The position numbers were made by a program, and so were the translations under genes. A DNA stretch of 64,000 nucleotides from Laspinema palackyanum D2a (GTDB lineage: Bacteria; Cyanobacteriota; Cyanobacteriia; Cyanobacteriales; Laspinemataceae): assembly GCA_025370845.1 (NCBI GenBank), contig JAMXFF010000002.1, positions 150,342 to 214,341 of the forward strand. The letters are read 5' to 3'. The notes under the pieces were generated by a model. It was not told the DNA's origin. It saw only the letters and a program-made list of their open reading frames with translations, and ran no database searches. Each line of letters starts with the position of its first letter. The stretch's first letter is position 1. Shown here piece by piece: positions 7,359 through 16,041 of this stretch.

Positions 7359-8885
7359 TCAATCAACTTCAAGCCCATATTGTTCAGTTAAAGTTTGGAC
7401 AGAATTATCCAAAAAAGAAGCAGGACGAGCGCCAGAACGAGAAGCCCAATCACGGAGATGATTAATTTGATTGGCAGCGATTTGGCTTAAAGGAACAGTA
7501 GTGGCGATCGCATTCAATAAATCAGTTTCAGTAAATTCCTCATTCCGAGAAAATCCTAATTGCATCCCATCATAAATAGCTTGTTCAATCTCTGCACCCG
7601 AAAAATCTTTAGACCGAGATGCCAATAAATCTAAATCAAACTGGCGCTCGGAACGTAATCGACTCAGATGCACATTGAAAATTGATTTCCGTTCATCATG
7701 GCTGGGCAAATCCACCCAGAAAATCTCATTCAGCCGTCCTTTACGAAGAAACTCAGCCGGGAGCAGTTCCACTTGATTAGCAGTGAGTACGATAAACACC
7801 AAGGCAGTTTTTTCTTGCATCCAAGTGAGAAATGTCCCAAACACGCGCTTAGATGTACCACTGTCACCGTCACCGCCACCATTGCTAAACGCTTTATCAA
7901 TTTCATCAATCCAAAGGACACATGGAGAGATGGCTTCAGCAATTTGAATGGCCTGCCGGGTACGAGATTCAGATTCCCCAACAATTCCACCAAACAGCCG
8001 ACCAACATCCAAACGTAATAGAGGCAGCTTCCATTCGTGAGCAATGGTTTTGGCGCTCAGAGATTTCCCAGTTCCCTGAATCCCTGCCAACAGAACACCC
8101 TTGGGCATAGGTAAACCATAATCACGGGCTTTTTCCGAAAAACTACCGCTTCTTGACCGGACCCATAGTTTGAGATTGTCTAAGCCCCCAACTGATTCTA
8201 AGCCCTTATCAGAACTAATGAATTCGAGAATTTCTGTTTTGCGTATTGTTGAGCGTTTTTCGTCAATGACTTCATCAATAGCGGACGATGTGATTGAATG
8301 ATGTTTAACCAAACTTTTGGCTAATATCCGCTGGATTCGGATTCGAGTCAATCCCTGACAAGCCTTACCTAATCGTTCCCGGTCATCTGGAGATAGTTTA
8401 ATTTTTTTCCCAACCAATGTATCAATGATTTGGTGAATCTCACTCAGACTGGGCAGACTAAAATCTAGGATTAATGCTTCTTCTTCTAATTCCTTGGGCA
8501 AAACTACATCATGAGACAGGAGAATTAGACAGCGCCTATCCCGACTCATTTCCCGAGCCAAATTCTTAATTTCCCGCACTATCGAAATCTGTGGTGGTGT
8601 GATTCTTCCATTGATAGGAGCTATAACATTTGCTAAATCCTTCATTACGAACAAAGTTGCTTGTTCTGGTGGTGCGGATGCTATGCGATTTAGTGCTTGC
8701 ATAGGATTTCCTTTATCTTTTCCTGAATCCAACCAGCCTCTTGAGAAATCCCAAAAATATATTTGTCTTTTTTTCTCAGTTGCTTCTATTAATACCTCTT
8801 CCCCCATTTCTTCATCTTTTGTTACTGCATAGACTAATGAATATCTAGCTTGTAAAATTGTCTTCAACTCTGCAATTATTTCCAT
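7359..8885 (-). CDS. ycf46: Ycf46-like AAA+ ATPase
   Basis: 508 residues. The N-terminal half lacks a Walker motif and resembles the degenerate first domain of Ycf46 (ISIVREIKNLAREMSRDRR, then LILLSHDVVLPKELEEE). The C-terminal AAA+ domain has Walker A GIQGTGKS, Walker B CVLWIDEIDKAF, sensor-1 VLTANQ and an arginine-finger region FLRKGRLNE. Length and architecture match the cyanobacterial/plastid Ycf46 family (Synechocystis Slr0374 type), linked in the literature to inorganic-carbon responses. Here it sits in a mobile-element operon with a Ycf35-like gene. It may instead remodel an element-encoded complex. The ATPase looks catalytically intact. Confidence 0.8.
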   Translation of the reverse strand: MEIIAELKTILQARYSLVYAVTKDEEMGEEVLIEATEKKRQIYFWDFSRGWLDSGKDKGNPMQALNRIASAPPEQATLFVMKDLANVIAPINGRITPPQISIVREIKNLAREMSRDRRCLILLSHDVVLPKELEEEALILDFSLPSLSEIHQIIDTLVGKKIKLSPDDRERLGKACQGLTRIRIQRILAKSLVKHHSITSSAIDEVIDEKRSTIRKTEILEFISSDKGLESVGGLDNLKLWVRSRSGSFSEKARDYGLPMPKGVLLAGIQGTGKSLSAKTIAHEWKLPLLRLDVGRLFGGIVGESESRTRQAIQIAEAISPCVLWIDEIDKAFSNGGGDGDSGTSKRVFGTFLTWMQEKTALVFIVLTANQVELLPAEFLRKGRLNEIFWVDLPSHDERKSIFNVHLSRLRSERQFDLDLLASRSKDFSGAEIEQAIYDGMQLGFSRNEEFTETDLLNAIATTVPLSQIAANQINHLRDWASRSGARPASFLDNSVQTLTEQYGLEVD

Positions 8886-8940
8886 AATTTTTTCTCCTGA
8901 TTTAACTCCTGATTTAGTTGAGAATTTGAGTTAATTTTCT

Positions 8941-9228
8941 TTATTCTTTTTCGGGTGTACTTGGAGAGATTGTTGGTAATTCAAAACACCGTTCAAGCAT
9001 TTGAATCGATTGAGTAGATTTTTTACTTATCTGATTATTGTCCAGATAATTTATCAATTTTTCCAACTGTTGTAATATTTGAATTTTGGTTTGAGCTTTG
9101 ACAATTTTTTCTTGATAAACCCAATCATTTTGGGGATTTTTCAGCCAGAAATGAAGATTTGACTGGATTTTTTTTAGTTCCGCTAGAATTTCTGCTTTCA
9201 AAAACAAGTATTTTTCGGCTTCTTTCAT
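8941..9228 (-). CDS. helical hypothetical protein, 95 aa
   Basis: The sequence is almost entirely helical, with Lys, Glu, Gln and Leu (KAEILAELKKIQSNLHFWLK, QTKIQILQQLEKLINYLDNN). It lies between the KfrA-like gene and the Ycf46-like ATPase on the same strand. A small partner or adaptor of either is possible, but only by position. No family is recognised. Confidence 0.5.
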   Translation of the reverse strand: MKEAEKYLFLKAEILAELKKIQSNLHFWLKNPQNDWVYQEKIVKAQTKIQILQQLEKLINYLDNNQISKKSTQSIQMLERCFELPTISPSTPEKE

Positions 9229-9312
9229 CTTTATCTTGTGATTATGATGTTGATTGGTTTAAAGGGCTTGGTTTAAAGGGCAGTTTTTTACTGCCCCGAT
9301 TTTTACTGAATT

Positions 9313-10428
9313 TTATGCTGTTTGTTTTTCCTTTTTACCTTTTGACCCCTTTGACTCCATTTCTGTAAAATCATCCTCCTCAGAAACAGAATTAATAACA
9401 GAATCAGAATCAATAACAGAATCAGAATCAATCAGTTGTTGATAATGAGAGATTTGGTCGTTGAGAACTTGGACGAGATGATTGAGTTCTTGATTATCGG
9501 CAACAAGTTGGTCAACATCCACATCAACTTCAAGACCCGCAGATTGACGAGATTGACTTTGAAGTTGAGTAATTGTTTCATGTGCTGTAGCCAATTGTTG
9601 TTTAACTTCAATCAACTGTTGTTCAATCACCTCTTTTTCACCTTGAGACTGTTGCAGGGATTGAATTTGGGATTGTAGTTGACTGACTTCTTGTTCACGA
9701 GCGGATAGAGAACCACTAAGTTTAGCCAGAGATAATTCGGTTTCAGTCAATGAATTGAGGCGTTCAGTAGCGATCGCCAATTGTTCGACTAAATTATTCC
9801 GCTCCGACATCAAACTATCCAAACGTTGAGAGAACTCTTCAGAATCAGCCAATTGCTGTTTATTCAACTGAATATAAACAGACTTAAGTTCACTTTGTTG
9901 ACGTTCGTACTGTTTTTGATAGAAGTCTAGTTCCATCTGGATTTGGGGAAACTCTTTGAGTTGTTGACGCAGAGTATCATTCTCGATGCTGAGTTGACGT
10001 AAGCGCTCACCACTAATATTGGTATCTGCGGTTTGATAAGCCAGCCGGTACGTTGCCTGAGCGATTTGCTTTGAGATAGTCAGGAATTCTTCAGGAATTT
10101 CCTCATCAGCCAATAGTCCATCATCTACTGAGTCCAGGATGGCCGTTACTAAATCCTTGTCGTTTTTCCCTTCTTTCAGCGCGTCTGTATTTTCCTTCCG
10201 CCACTCTTTCAATAAATTGCATACATCGGTGGCGCTCCCCCCGACGCCGTAGATTTCTTTGAGAGCCTGTTGCACTGTGCGGTTGCGGATTGCGATTTTA
10301 TTCGCTTGGAGTACGTCACAAGCCATATCCACCATTTGCCGGTTGATTCCTTTAGCTGGCACCTGGTCTTGATTTATCTCGAACCCGCTTAAGTCCAGCT
10401 TTGTCCATGTCGTTGGTAGTTTAGCCAT
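9313..10428 (-). CDS. KfrA-like plasmid DNA-binding coiled-coil protein
   Basis: The start is the ATG at 10426-10428 (MAKLPTTWTKLDLSG), with GGAG upstream; a farther GTG-type start at 10458 is less likely. Residues about 30-80 resemble the KfrA N-terminal DNA-binding domain: MVDMACDVLQANKIAIRNRT, VQQALKEIYGVGGSATDV, then LLKEWRKEN. Residues about 140-340 form a long Gln/Glu/Leu-rich coiled coil. KfrA proteins bind their own promoter and assist plasmid segregation or nucleoid-like organisation. CTTACCA/TGGTAAG repeats lie directly upstream (10451-10497), which fits autoregulation. This is one of the clearest plasmid-type genes in element 1. Confidence 0.7.
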   Translation of the reverse strand: MAKLPTTWTKLDLSGFEINQDQVPAKGINRQMVDMACDVLQANKIAIRNRTVQQALKEIYGVGGSATDVCNLLKEWRKENTDALKEGKNDKDLVTAILDSVDDGLLADEEIPEEFLTISKQIAQATYRLAYQTADTNISGERLRQLSIENDTLRQQLKEFPQIQMELDFYQKQYERQQSELKSVYIQLNKQQLADSEEFSQRLDSLMSERNNLVEQLAIATERLNSLTETELSLAKLSGSLSAREQEVSQLQSQIQSLQQSQGEKEVIEQQLIEVKQQLATAHETITQLQSQSRQSAGLEVDVDVDQLVADNQELNHLVQVLNDQISHYQQLIDSDSVIDSDSVINSVSEEDDFTEMESKGSKGKKEKQTA

Positions 10429-10450
10429 TTCTTTTTTTCTCCGTTCTGTT

Positions 10451-10497
10451 CTTACCACTCTAACACTATCTTACCATAACTAACCATTTTTGGTAAG
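10451..10497. promoter_or_regulatory. operator-like repeats upstream of the KfrA-like gene
   Basis: CTTACCA occurs at 10451-10457 and 10470-10476, and its inverse TGGTAAG at 10491-10497. The same 7-mers as an inverted pair occur at 11333-11339 and 11364-11370, upstream of the XRE gene. A shared regulator for both promoters is inferred. Confidence 0.55.
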
Positions 10498-10602
10498 TAA
10501 ATTTTTGTAAAGAAAATCATTCAGTTTTTTGATGAATGATTTGGGAGAGGGTCTACAGGTTTGGAGGAGCGAGTTGGGTATTGCACATCTGGATTGCATA
10601 AA

Positions 10603-10870
10603 ACTGAAGACTCTGAAGACCTTGCTGAAGACCTTGCTGAAGACCTAAAAGCTAGAGTAGACAAGGAATCTGAAGACTCTGAAGACTATGAGCTATAAAA
10701 CTTAGCTCAGAAATTAAATGAATAAAAGATTCTGAAAAAATATTCAGAAGGAAAAAAGAGCTTATATTTGAAGTCAAAGGCAGACAAAAAGCCAAAAACC
10801 TTGCTGAACAAGAATTAGAGGTGTTCAGCAAGGTGTTCAGCAAGGTATTCAGTTAAGTGTAGGTGTTCAG
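10603..10870. repeat. iteron-like direct and inverted repeats (candidate replication origin)
   Basis: CTTGCTGAAGAC occurs twice head to tail (10621-10632, 10633-10644). CTGAAGACT-type 9-mers flank it at 10604, 10613, 10670 and 10679. Farther right a 12-bp arm at 10799-10810 is the exact inverse of TGTTCAGCAAGG at 10822-10833. That 12-mer repeats at 10834-10845, and TATTCAG and TGTTCAG follow at 10846 and 10864. No convincing gene covers this 440-bp gap. Iterons between a KfrA-like gene and an XRE gene suggest a plasmid origin or control region. A terminator for the XRE gene is an alternative reading of the right-hand hairpin. Confidence 0.5.
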
Positions 10871-10871
10871 A

Positions 10872-11291
10872 TTAGGAATTTGAGTTAGGGGGCTGGGGGG
10901 GGTCCAGCATATCGGCCAGAATCCGGAGGATTCGAGCAATTTGATTAAGGGAATAGGTGGTTTCAAGATTAAAATCAGAACGAAATGAGGTCTCGGTGGG
11001 GACCCCCGTGGGGATATTGGGCTCATCCTTCAATATCACAAAGGTTTCAGGGCTGTGATTAGATTGGAGATAGGCTTTTAAATCGCCTAATGTGGCCCCA
11101 GATAACTCAGCAATTTTCTGGAGATATTTCTCAGAGGGTTCCCATTGGCAATTTTCCCAAGCAGATATTGTTGGGTGGGATACCCCTATCTTTTTCCCGA
11201 ATTCCCGCTGGCTTTGGCTTCCCCGAAGATATTTCAATAATTCGCCTAATCGTTGTTGTTCATCTAAATCCACAATTGATACGGCTCTCAT
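10872..11291 (-). CDS. XRE-family transcriptional regulator
   Basis: 139 residues. The N-terminal helix-turn-helix spans about residues 13-60: LGELLKYLRGSQSQREFGKK, IGVSHPTISAWE, then YLQKIAELSG. The C-terminal region is a linker plus a helix that may dimerise (LNQIARILRILADML), ending in a proline-rich tail. It is likely a repressor of the element. Its upstream region carries the CTTACCA/TGGTAAG pair (11333-11370), and the rightward primase operon diverges from here. Confidence 0.8.
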   Translation of the reverse strand: MRAVSIVDLDEQQRLGELLKYLRGSQSQREFGKKIGVSHPTISAWENCQWEPSEKYLQKIAELSGATLGDLKAYLQSNHSPETFVILKDEPNIPTGVPTETSFRSDFNLETTYSLNQIARILRILADMLDPPQPPNSNS

Positions 11292-11332
11292 CGTTATTCC
11301 TCAATACATTACAAAACTTTACTAAAATCTCT

Positions 11333-11370
11333 CTTACCAGGATTGACAGATAAATGGAAAATTTGGTAAG
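11333..11370. promoter_or_regulatory. inverted operator pair CTTACCA...TGGTAAG
   Basis: A perfect 7-bp inverted pair with 24 bases between the arms, 42 bp upstream of the XRE start and in the divergent region before the gene at 11423. It matches the repeats upstream of the KfrA-like gene. Confidence 0.55.
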
Positions 11371-11422
11371 CTGTGGTTAATATCCAAAAAATAGGTCCTC
11401 CACCGGGAGAGAAAGAGGCCCC

Positions 11423-11611
11423 ATGAAACGAAATAGAAGCACTGGAGAAATGCAATTGAAAAAAACGAGCTTCAATATTTCTCCAGAAACCAAACGAAAA
11501 ATTGAAGTGATTTCAGCATTAGAGCAAACAAGTCAGTCCTTGGTCCTGGCTAACATAGTGGATTTCTACTTGACTAATCAAGAAAATCTATTTGATGGCT
11601 TAGTTTCTTAA
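11423..11611 (+). CDS. small ribbon-helix-helix-like protein, 62 aa
   Basis: The core MQLKKTSFNISPETKRKIEV followed by QTSQSLVLANIVDFYL has the beta-strand, helix, helix pattern of CopG/Arc-type regulators. The length is typical. It is the first rightward gene after the divergent control region, so it probably regulates replication or copy number. The assignment rests on pattern, not on a diagnostic residue. Confidence 0.55.
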   Translation: MKRNRSTGEMQLKKTSFNISPETKRKIEVISALEQTSQSLVLANIVDFYLTNQENLFDGLVS

Positions 11612-11644
11612 TGGCTTAACACACAATTAAGCGTGTTGACAATG

Positions 11645-11705
11645 ATTCTGATGAAAATATCATCAGAATTTACAACACCAAAATTACACTATCTTGATAA
11701 GTGTA
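11645..11705. promoter_or_regulatory. two palindromic operator-like sites before the primase operon
   Basis: ATTCTGATGA and TCATCAGAAT form a perfect 10-bp inverted repeat (11645-11654 and 11660-11669). A second near-palindrome, ACACTATCTTGATAAGTGT, is at 11687-11705. A TTGACA is at 11636-11641. They lie between the RHH gene and the TTG-started gene at 11756, as expected for regulation of the replication operon. Confidence 0.4.
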
Positions 11706-11755
11706 GCTACAAATAGAATGACAAAAGAGGAGCCTAAAAGAGAAAGGAGGAGTAT

Positions 11756-12049
11756 TTGACTAACCTCATAAAATGGGCATCCAAAAATCGCCGTCTAGGT
11801 AAACAACGATGTAATCAAATCTTAGAGATTCTCAATGACGGCAATTGGCGAACTACTAAAGAAATTGCAGAACAACTTCCTTGTTGTTATCAACAAACAA
11901 TTTCTCACTTAAATCGTTTAATCAGTGAAGGAAAAATTCTGTGCAGTAGAAAAGCCAAAACTTCACGCTACGGTCAACCTTCAAAAATCTGGAAAATAAA
12001 CAATGACTTTCAATATCCTGGATTATGCCGAAACCTTGACTCCAACTAA
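11756..12049 (+). CDS. winged helix-turn-helix protein, 97 aa
   Basis: It begins at a TTG preceded by AAAGGAGG. Residues about 18-75 are a winged HTH: RCNQILEILNDGNWRTTKEI, AEQLPCCYQQTISHLNRL, then a wing with SRYGQPSKIWKI. Its 3' end overlaps the start of the primase-helicase gene (12003), indicating translational coupling. A role in controlling or loading the primase is likely but inferred. Confidence 0.65.
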   Translation: MTNLIKWASKNRRLGKQRCNQILEILNDGNWRTTKEIAEQLPCCYQQTISHLNRLISEGKILCSRKAKTSRYGQPSKIWKINNDFQYPGLCRNLDSN

Positions 12050-15000
12050 AAGAAAAGGGAAAAACCGCTACCATTGTCCAGTGTGTTCGGGAAACGATTT
12101 CACAATCAATCCCAAAACAGGAGCTTATCAATGTTGGCATGGTTGTGATGTAGAAGATATTCGCGAAGTTCTTAGTCCATCAAACATGAATAAAATAGTC
12201 TCCGAACCCAAAAAATATATTAAATCTCGGAAAATTTCAACCAAAACTACAGTCAAACCTATTGGACAACTAAACTTATTAAGACAACAAGTCTCAGATT
12301 ATCCAACTCGTCAATCTCCTCCTTTTATTCCAAATGGCATACCAGATGATGCTATCGGAATCCGTTACGATTATGGCAATGGTCGCTGTAATTGGCGTAT
12401 TCAATGGAATGATGAATCAAACCCAAAAGGTTATAGCAAAACTTTCAGACAATGTTCCCTTAATGAAGATGGTGCTCCAGTTTGGTCAAAAGGTGAGTCT
12501 ATTTGGCCTGCTTATCGTGAAAATGAAGCAATTGCCGCTATAGAATCAATTCAAGAAAATCCTGATACAGTTCCAGTTCTACTTTTCCTTGAAGGTGAAG
12601 GATGTGTGGAAATTGCCCGGTCTCTGAGTTTAGTTGCTATTACTCTGAGTGGTGGCGCTTGGAGTCATGCTTCCATTCTTGATGTGATTTCTCGAATCAA
12701 AACTTATAACAAAAATATTCTGGTAGCTATGTTACCAGATAATGATAAAACTGGAGAAACTAAATCTCAAGCCATAAATGATGCTTGTAGAGAAGCCGGT
12801 CTTCCTTTTATCAAAATATCTCCGTTAGCAATTGTTCCTGATTTACCAGAAAAAGGAGATATTGCCGAAATTTTAGCAGTTTTGTCTCCTGAAGAATTTA
12901 TTGAAAAATTAGAAGCAGAAATTCATAATGCTGTGGCGATCGCCAATCAAGAAAACCAAAATTATTCACCAACTAAACCAACTAAACCAACTCCAGCCTC
13001 TGAAATAGCTAAAGAAATAGCAGAGGATTATCGCGACCGTATTCTATGGAACGATGAACATAATACATGGATGATGTATGGCTTAGTTTCTGATGGGGTA
13101 TGGTCACCCGTTTCAGAAATATTTGTGGAAACATCAATCAATGATATTGTCTGTTCCCGAAATATTACAAATTACACCCCCAAATATATCAAAAATATTG
13201 TGGGAATTTTGCGCTATTCATTATTCTCCAGATTATGGAATGAACGCAGTAATAGAGAAATTCTGCCTTTTAGTAATGGAGTTCTGGAATTATCAACAGG
13301 CCAATTTACAGAACATTCACCAGGAAATCGCTTAACTTGGGCATTACCTCGCCCTTATTCAGTTGTTTCAACAGATTGGGGAAAAATAGATAATTGGTTA
13401 GATATTGCTACAAATACTCCTCAAGCTAAACACCTTCTTCTATGCTATGCCGCAGCAGTATTACGCGGACGTAGTGACCTGCAAAAATTCCTCCACCTCA
13501 TCGGAGTTGGTGGGACAGGTAAAACAACAATGACAAATTTATTAGCTGCATTAATTGGAGAACAAAATGTGGTTACTTTGTCATTGCCAGATTTAGAAGA
13601 TAAACACGCAGTCGCTCAAGTATTTGGAAAAAGATTACTGCTGTTACCTGACCAAGATAAGGTACTGGGTAGACTGGGAAACTTTAAAAGACTCACCGGC
13701 CAAGACCCACTCAATGCCCGTCGTCTATACAAAGATGGCTTCCAATTTAGGTTTTCAGGTATGGCAGTAGTTACAAGTAATTTTCCTATATTCCATGCAG
13801 ATGCTGGGTCTTGGTTAACTAGACGGGTATTAATGGCCGAATTTCTCCATAAACCGGCTCCGTCTGAGTTACGGGATTTAGAAGCTGAATTTTCACCTGA
13901 ATTACCTGCATTTACCAATTATTTACTCAGTATCCCTGAATGTATCATTGAAAGAACTTTACGCGGAATTGGTAATGATAACTTATCCCCAGTGCTTTGG
14001 GAATCGAAAATCCGTACTGATTCCATTGCTGCTTGGGTCTCTGAATGGATTATTTCTGATGAAGAAGCCAAAACTCAAATTGGTTCCGATAAAGATGAAT
14101 GGAAAGATGAATCTTATCATCCTGAATTATCTACATTATTTGGTTCTTATAATTTATTCTGTCGTCAATCGGGTTTACAACCCAAGTCAATTAATAATTT
14201 TAGTGCAGATTTAATTGAACTTTGTTCTCAAACTTTGAAATGGGATTGTTCCAGAACCCGAGACTCTAAAGGGCGCAAATCTATTAGCAGAATTAGATTA
14301 AGAACTGATGCAGATAAAACTCCTACTATTGACCAACAACTTGATTCAATCAATAATTTATCATCTGATACTGTTCCTAATTCTCAGTCTAATAATGGGT
14401 CTGATTCTGGGTTTGATTATGGGTCTGAATCAAGGTCTGATAATCGGTCTGATTCTGGGTCTAATAACGTTTGTTATCAAGAGTCTGATAATTCTTCTAC
14501 AGAAGTAGGTGAAGAAGTTTTGATGACTACAACCACAACCTTTGCCAAAGATAATACATTAACTATTCCTGAGTGGTGTCAATTACTAATAGATGTAGCT
14601 AATTTTGAAGAAGCTGATAATGCGTTATTGGCTGAAATTACTGGTCCTATGCCTAATGATGTTAAACGTCAAGTCTGGCAATCTCTTGATTCATCAATTC
14701 GCGCTCGTCTCAAAATTATCTCCTCTATCTCCCCTCACCCCTCTGTTTCTGAAAACATTTCTCAATCTGATTCTGTTTCTGATTCTGTTTCTGAAAACGT
14801 TTCTGATTCTGTTTCTGATTCTGAAGGTGAATTAAGAGAATTAAGGAAACAGACTCATGAATTATTTATGGGATTGGCAAATAAAGGAGTATTAAAAGCG
14901 GATTTAAGAGCTTTTATGGAGCAGAGATATTCTAAATTATCTCAAGCTCTGATGACCCGAGATGAACTGATTGATTTTGGGAATCAAATGAGATTACATG

Positions 15001-15422
15001 GAACAGCAATCAGCCAAATAGTGGTAACCAGTTTTCGTAAACAATTCTCCATAGGTGAACAAGTACAGTGGAATAATCAGCTTGGGATTATTCGCTCTTT
15101 CTCTGAAAATCAAAACATGGTCTTTCTCTGCATTGGAAACCAACCTCGTAGTGGTGGTAAAAAATGGGAAACTGAAGAAATTATTCAATCCGTTCCCGTT
15201 TCAGAATTGAATAAAAAATCGGCTGATGTTGATGTAGAACTGCTTAAAGAAACAACAATTTTAATTAAATCAGTTGTTAGTTTGGGATTTGATGAGACCA
15301 AACTAAAACAACTACTGGTTACACGATATGGTGTTAATGACCGTCGTTTAATGAACAATCAACAACTGTCAGATTTAGTTCAATCTTTAACTAAATTGGA
15401 AGAAGATTTAAAAAGTTGGTAG
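12003..15422 (+). CDS. plasmid/phage primase-helicase (zinc finger, Toprim, SF3 helicase)
   Basis: 1139 residues. Residues about 23-48 form a CHC2-like zinc ribbon (YHCPVCSGND, YQCWHGC). A Toprim-like domain follows around 195-270 (LLFLEGEGCVEIA, then AMLPDNDKTGE). The P4/D5-type superfamily-3 helicase has Walker A GVGGTGKTT near residue 501, Walker B RLLLLPDQDKV and sensor VVTSNFP. Two Ser/Asp-rich repeat linkers occur near residues 790-820 and 915-945. Such proteins prime and unwind DNA at phage and plasmid origins. It is the replication core of element 1 and is unusually long for this class because of the C-terminal extension. Confidence 0.88.
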   Translation: MTFNILDYAETLTPTKRKGKNRYHCPVCSGNDFTINPKTGAYQCWHGCDVEDIREVLSPSNMNKIVSEPKKYIKSRKISTKTTVKPIGQLNLLRQQVSDYPTRQSPPFIPNGIPDDAIGIRYDYGNGRCNWRIQWNDESNPKGYSKTFRQCSLNEDGAPVWSKGESIWPAYRENEAIAAIESIQENPDTVPVLLFLEGEGCVEIARSLSLVAITLSGGAWSHASILDVISRIKTYNKNILVAMLPDNDKTGETKSQAINDACREAGLPFIKISPLAIVPDLPEKGDIAEILAVLSPEEFIEKLEAEIHNAVAIANQENQNYSPTKPTKPTPASEIAKEIAEDYRDRILWNDEHNTWMMYGLVSDGVWSPVSEIFVETSINDIVCSRNITNYTPKYIKNIVGILRYSLFSRLWNERSNREILPFSNGVLELSTGQFTEHSPGNRLTWALPRPYSVVSTDWGKIDNWLDIATNTPQAKHLLLCYAAAVLRGRSDLQKFLHLIGVGGTGKTTMTNLLAALIGEQNVVTLSLPDLEDKHAVAQVFGKRLLLLPDQDKVLGRLGNFKRLTGQDPLNARRLYKDGFQFRFSGMAVVTSNFPIFHADAGSWLTRRVLMAEFLHKPAPSELRDLEAEFSPELPAFTNYLLSIPECIIERTLRGIGNDNLSPVLWESKIRTDSIAAWVSEWIISDEEAKTQIGSDKDEWKDESYHPELSTLFGSYNLFCRQSGLQPKSINNFSADLIELCSQTLKWDCSRTRDSKGRKSISRIRLRTDADKTPTIDQQLDSINNLSSDTVPNSQSNNGSDSGFDYGSESRSDNRSDSGSNNVCYQESDNSSTEVGEEVLMTTTTTFAKDNTLTIPEWCQLLIDVANFEEADNALLAEITGPMPNDVKRQVWQSLDSSIRARLKIISSISPHPSVSENISQSDSVSDSVSENVSDSVSDSEGELRELRKQTHELFMGLANKGVLKADLRAFMEQRYSKLSQALMTRDELIDFGNQMRLHGTAISQIVVTSFRKQFSIGEQVQWNNQLGIIRSFSENQNMVFLCIGNQPRSGGKKWETEEIIQSVPVSELNKKSADVDVELLKETTILIKSVVSLGFDETKLKQLLVTRYGVNDRRLMNNQQLSDLVQSLTKLEEDLKSW

Positions 15423-15428
15423 TGAGTT

Positions 15429-15725
15429 ATGGAAACCCAAATTACATTAGGACACGCCATTAAAAGCGGTCGCCGAGAATTAGACTTAAGTCAAAAAGAA
15501 TTGGCGACTCAGTTACAGATTGATTATCAGTGGTTGTCCCAATTAGAAAATAATCGACTTGACCCCCAATCAGATGAAGTGTTGATGATTTTGCCAAAGT
15601 TAGCTGAGTTTTTTCAGATTGATATGGAATATCTGGAAGTGCTAAGGTCTCAAACTCAACAACAATCTCTAAACTTGTCTCAAGCTATCTTTCCAGTTTA
15701 TTTTCAGGAGAAACTTAATGTCTAA
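15429..15725 (+). CDS. XRE/Cro-like HTH protein, 98 aa
   Basis: The HTH spans about residues 8-65: LGHAIKSGRRELDLSQKELA, LQIDYQWLSQLEN, then ILPKLAEFFQID. It starts 6 bp after the primase stop codon and overlaps the next gene by 8 bp, so it belongs to the replication operon. It is probably a regulator of the operon or of the element's lifestyle switch. Confidence 0.75.
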   Translation: METQITLGHAIKSGRRELDLSQKELATQLQIDYQWLSQLENNRLDPQSDEVLMILPKLAEFFQIDMEYLEVLRSQTQQQSLNLSQAIFPVYFQEKLNV

Positions 15726-16041
15726 AGAATTGACTGATGCATTTGAAACAGTAGCAGAAGTGACTAATAAATTAGTTAAGGCGATCGCTAATTTACAATC
15801 ATGTTTACAGGAAATTTCTAAGTCAGAACAATCCTCACCCGAATGGATGACTTTGACTGAAGCCTCTCCAAAAGTAGGATTATCGATTCGACAAATGCGC
15901 GATCGAATCAATGATGGAAGGTGGAAGCATGGAAAACACTATATCAATGTCAGCGACGGGATGGCTCCCAGATATCGAGTCAATTGCCGAGCCATAGATA
16001 ATGTTCAAGCACTGCCCCCTGAAAAACGGAGATATCGCTAA
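15718..16041 (+). CDS. MerR/excisionase-like HTH protein, 107 aa
   Basis: The N-terminus looks like an amphipathic helical region (TVAEVTNKLVKAIANLQSCL). The C-terminal half has MTLTEASPKVGLSIRQMRDR followed by GRWKHGKHY, the pattern of a small winged HTH such as excisionases. The gene overlaps both neighbours by a few bases. A directionality factor for the integrase at 21582-22694 is possible, but the evidence is only pattern and context. Confidence 0.55.
   Translation: MSKELTDAFETVAEVTNKLVKAIANLQSCLQEISKSEQSSPEWMTLTEASPKVGLSIRQMRDRINDGRWKHGKHYINVSDGMAPRYRVNCRAIDNVQALPPEKRRYR

Noticed and set aside
10652-10843. Minus-strand 63-codon frame across the iteron-like repeats
   Set aside because: No ribosome-binding site, hydrophobic low-complexity translation, and it lies within repeats better explained as iterons.
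10603-10870. CRISPR array or cas-linked repeat
   Set aside because: The repeats are 9-12 bp with no spacer structure, and no cas genes lie nearby.
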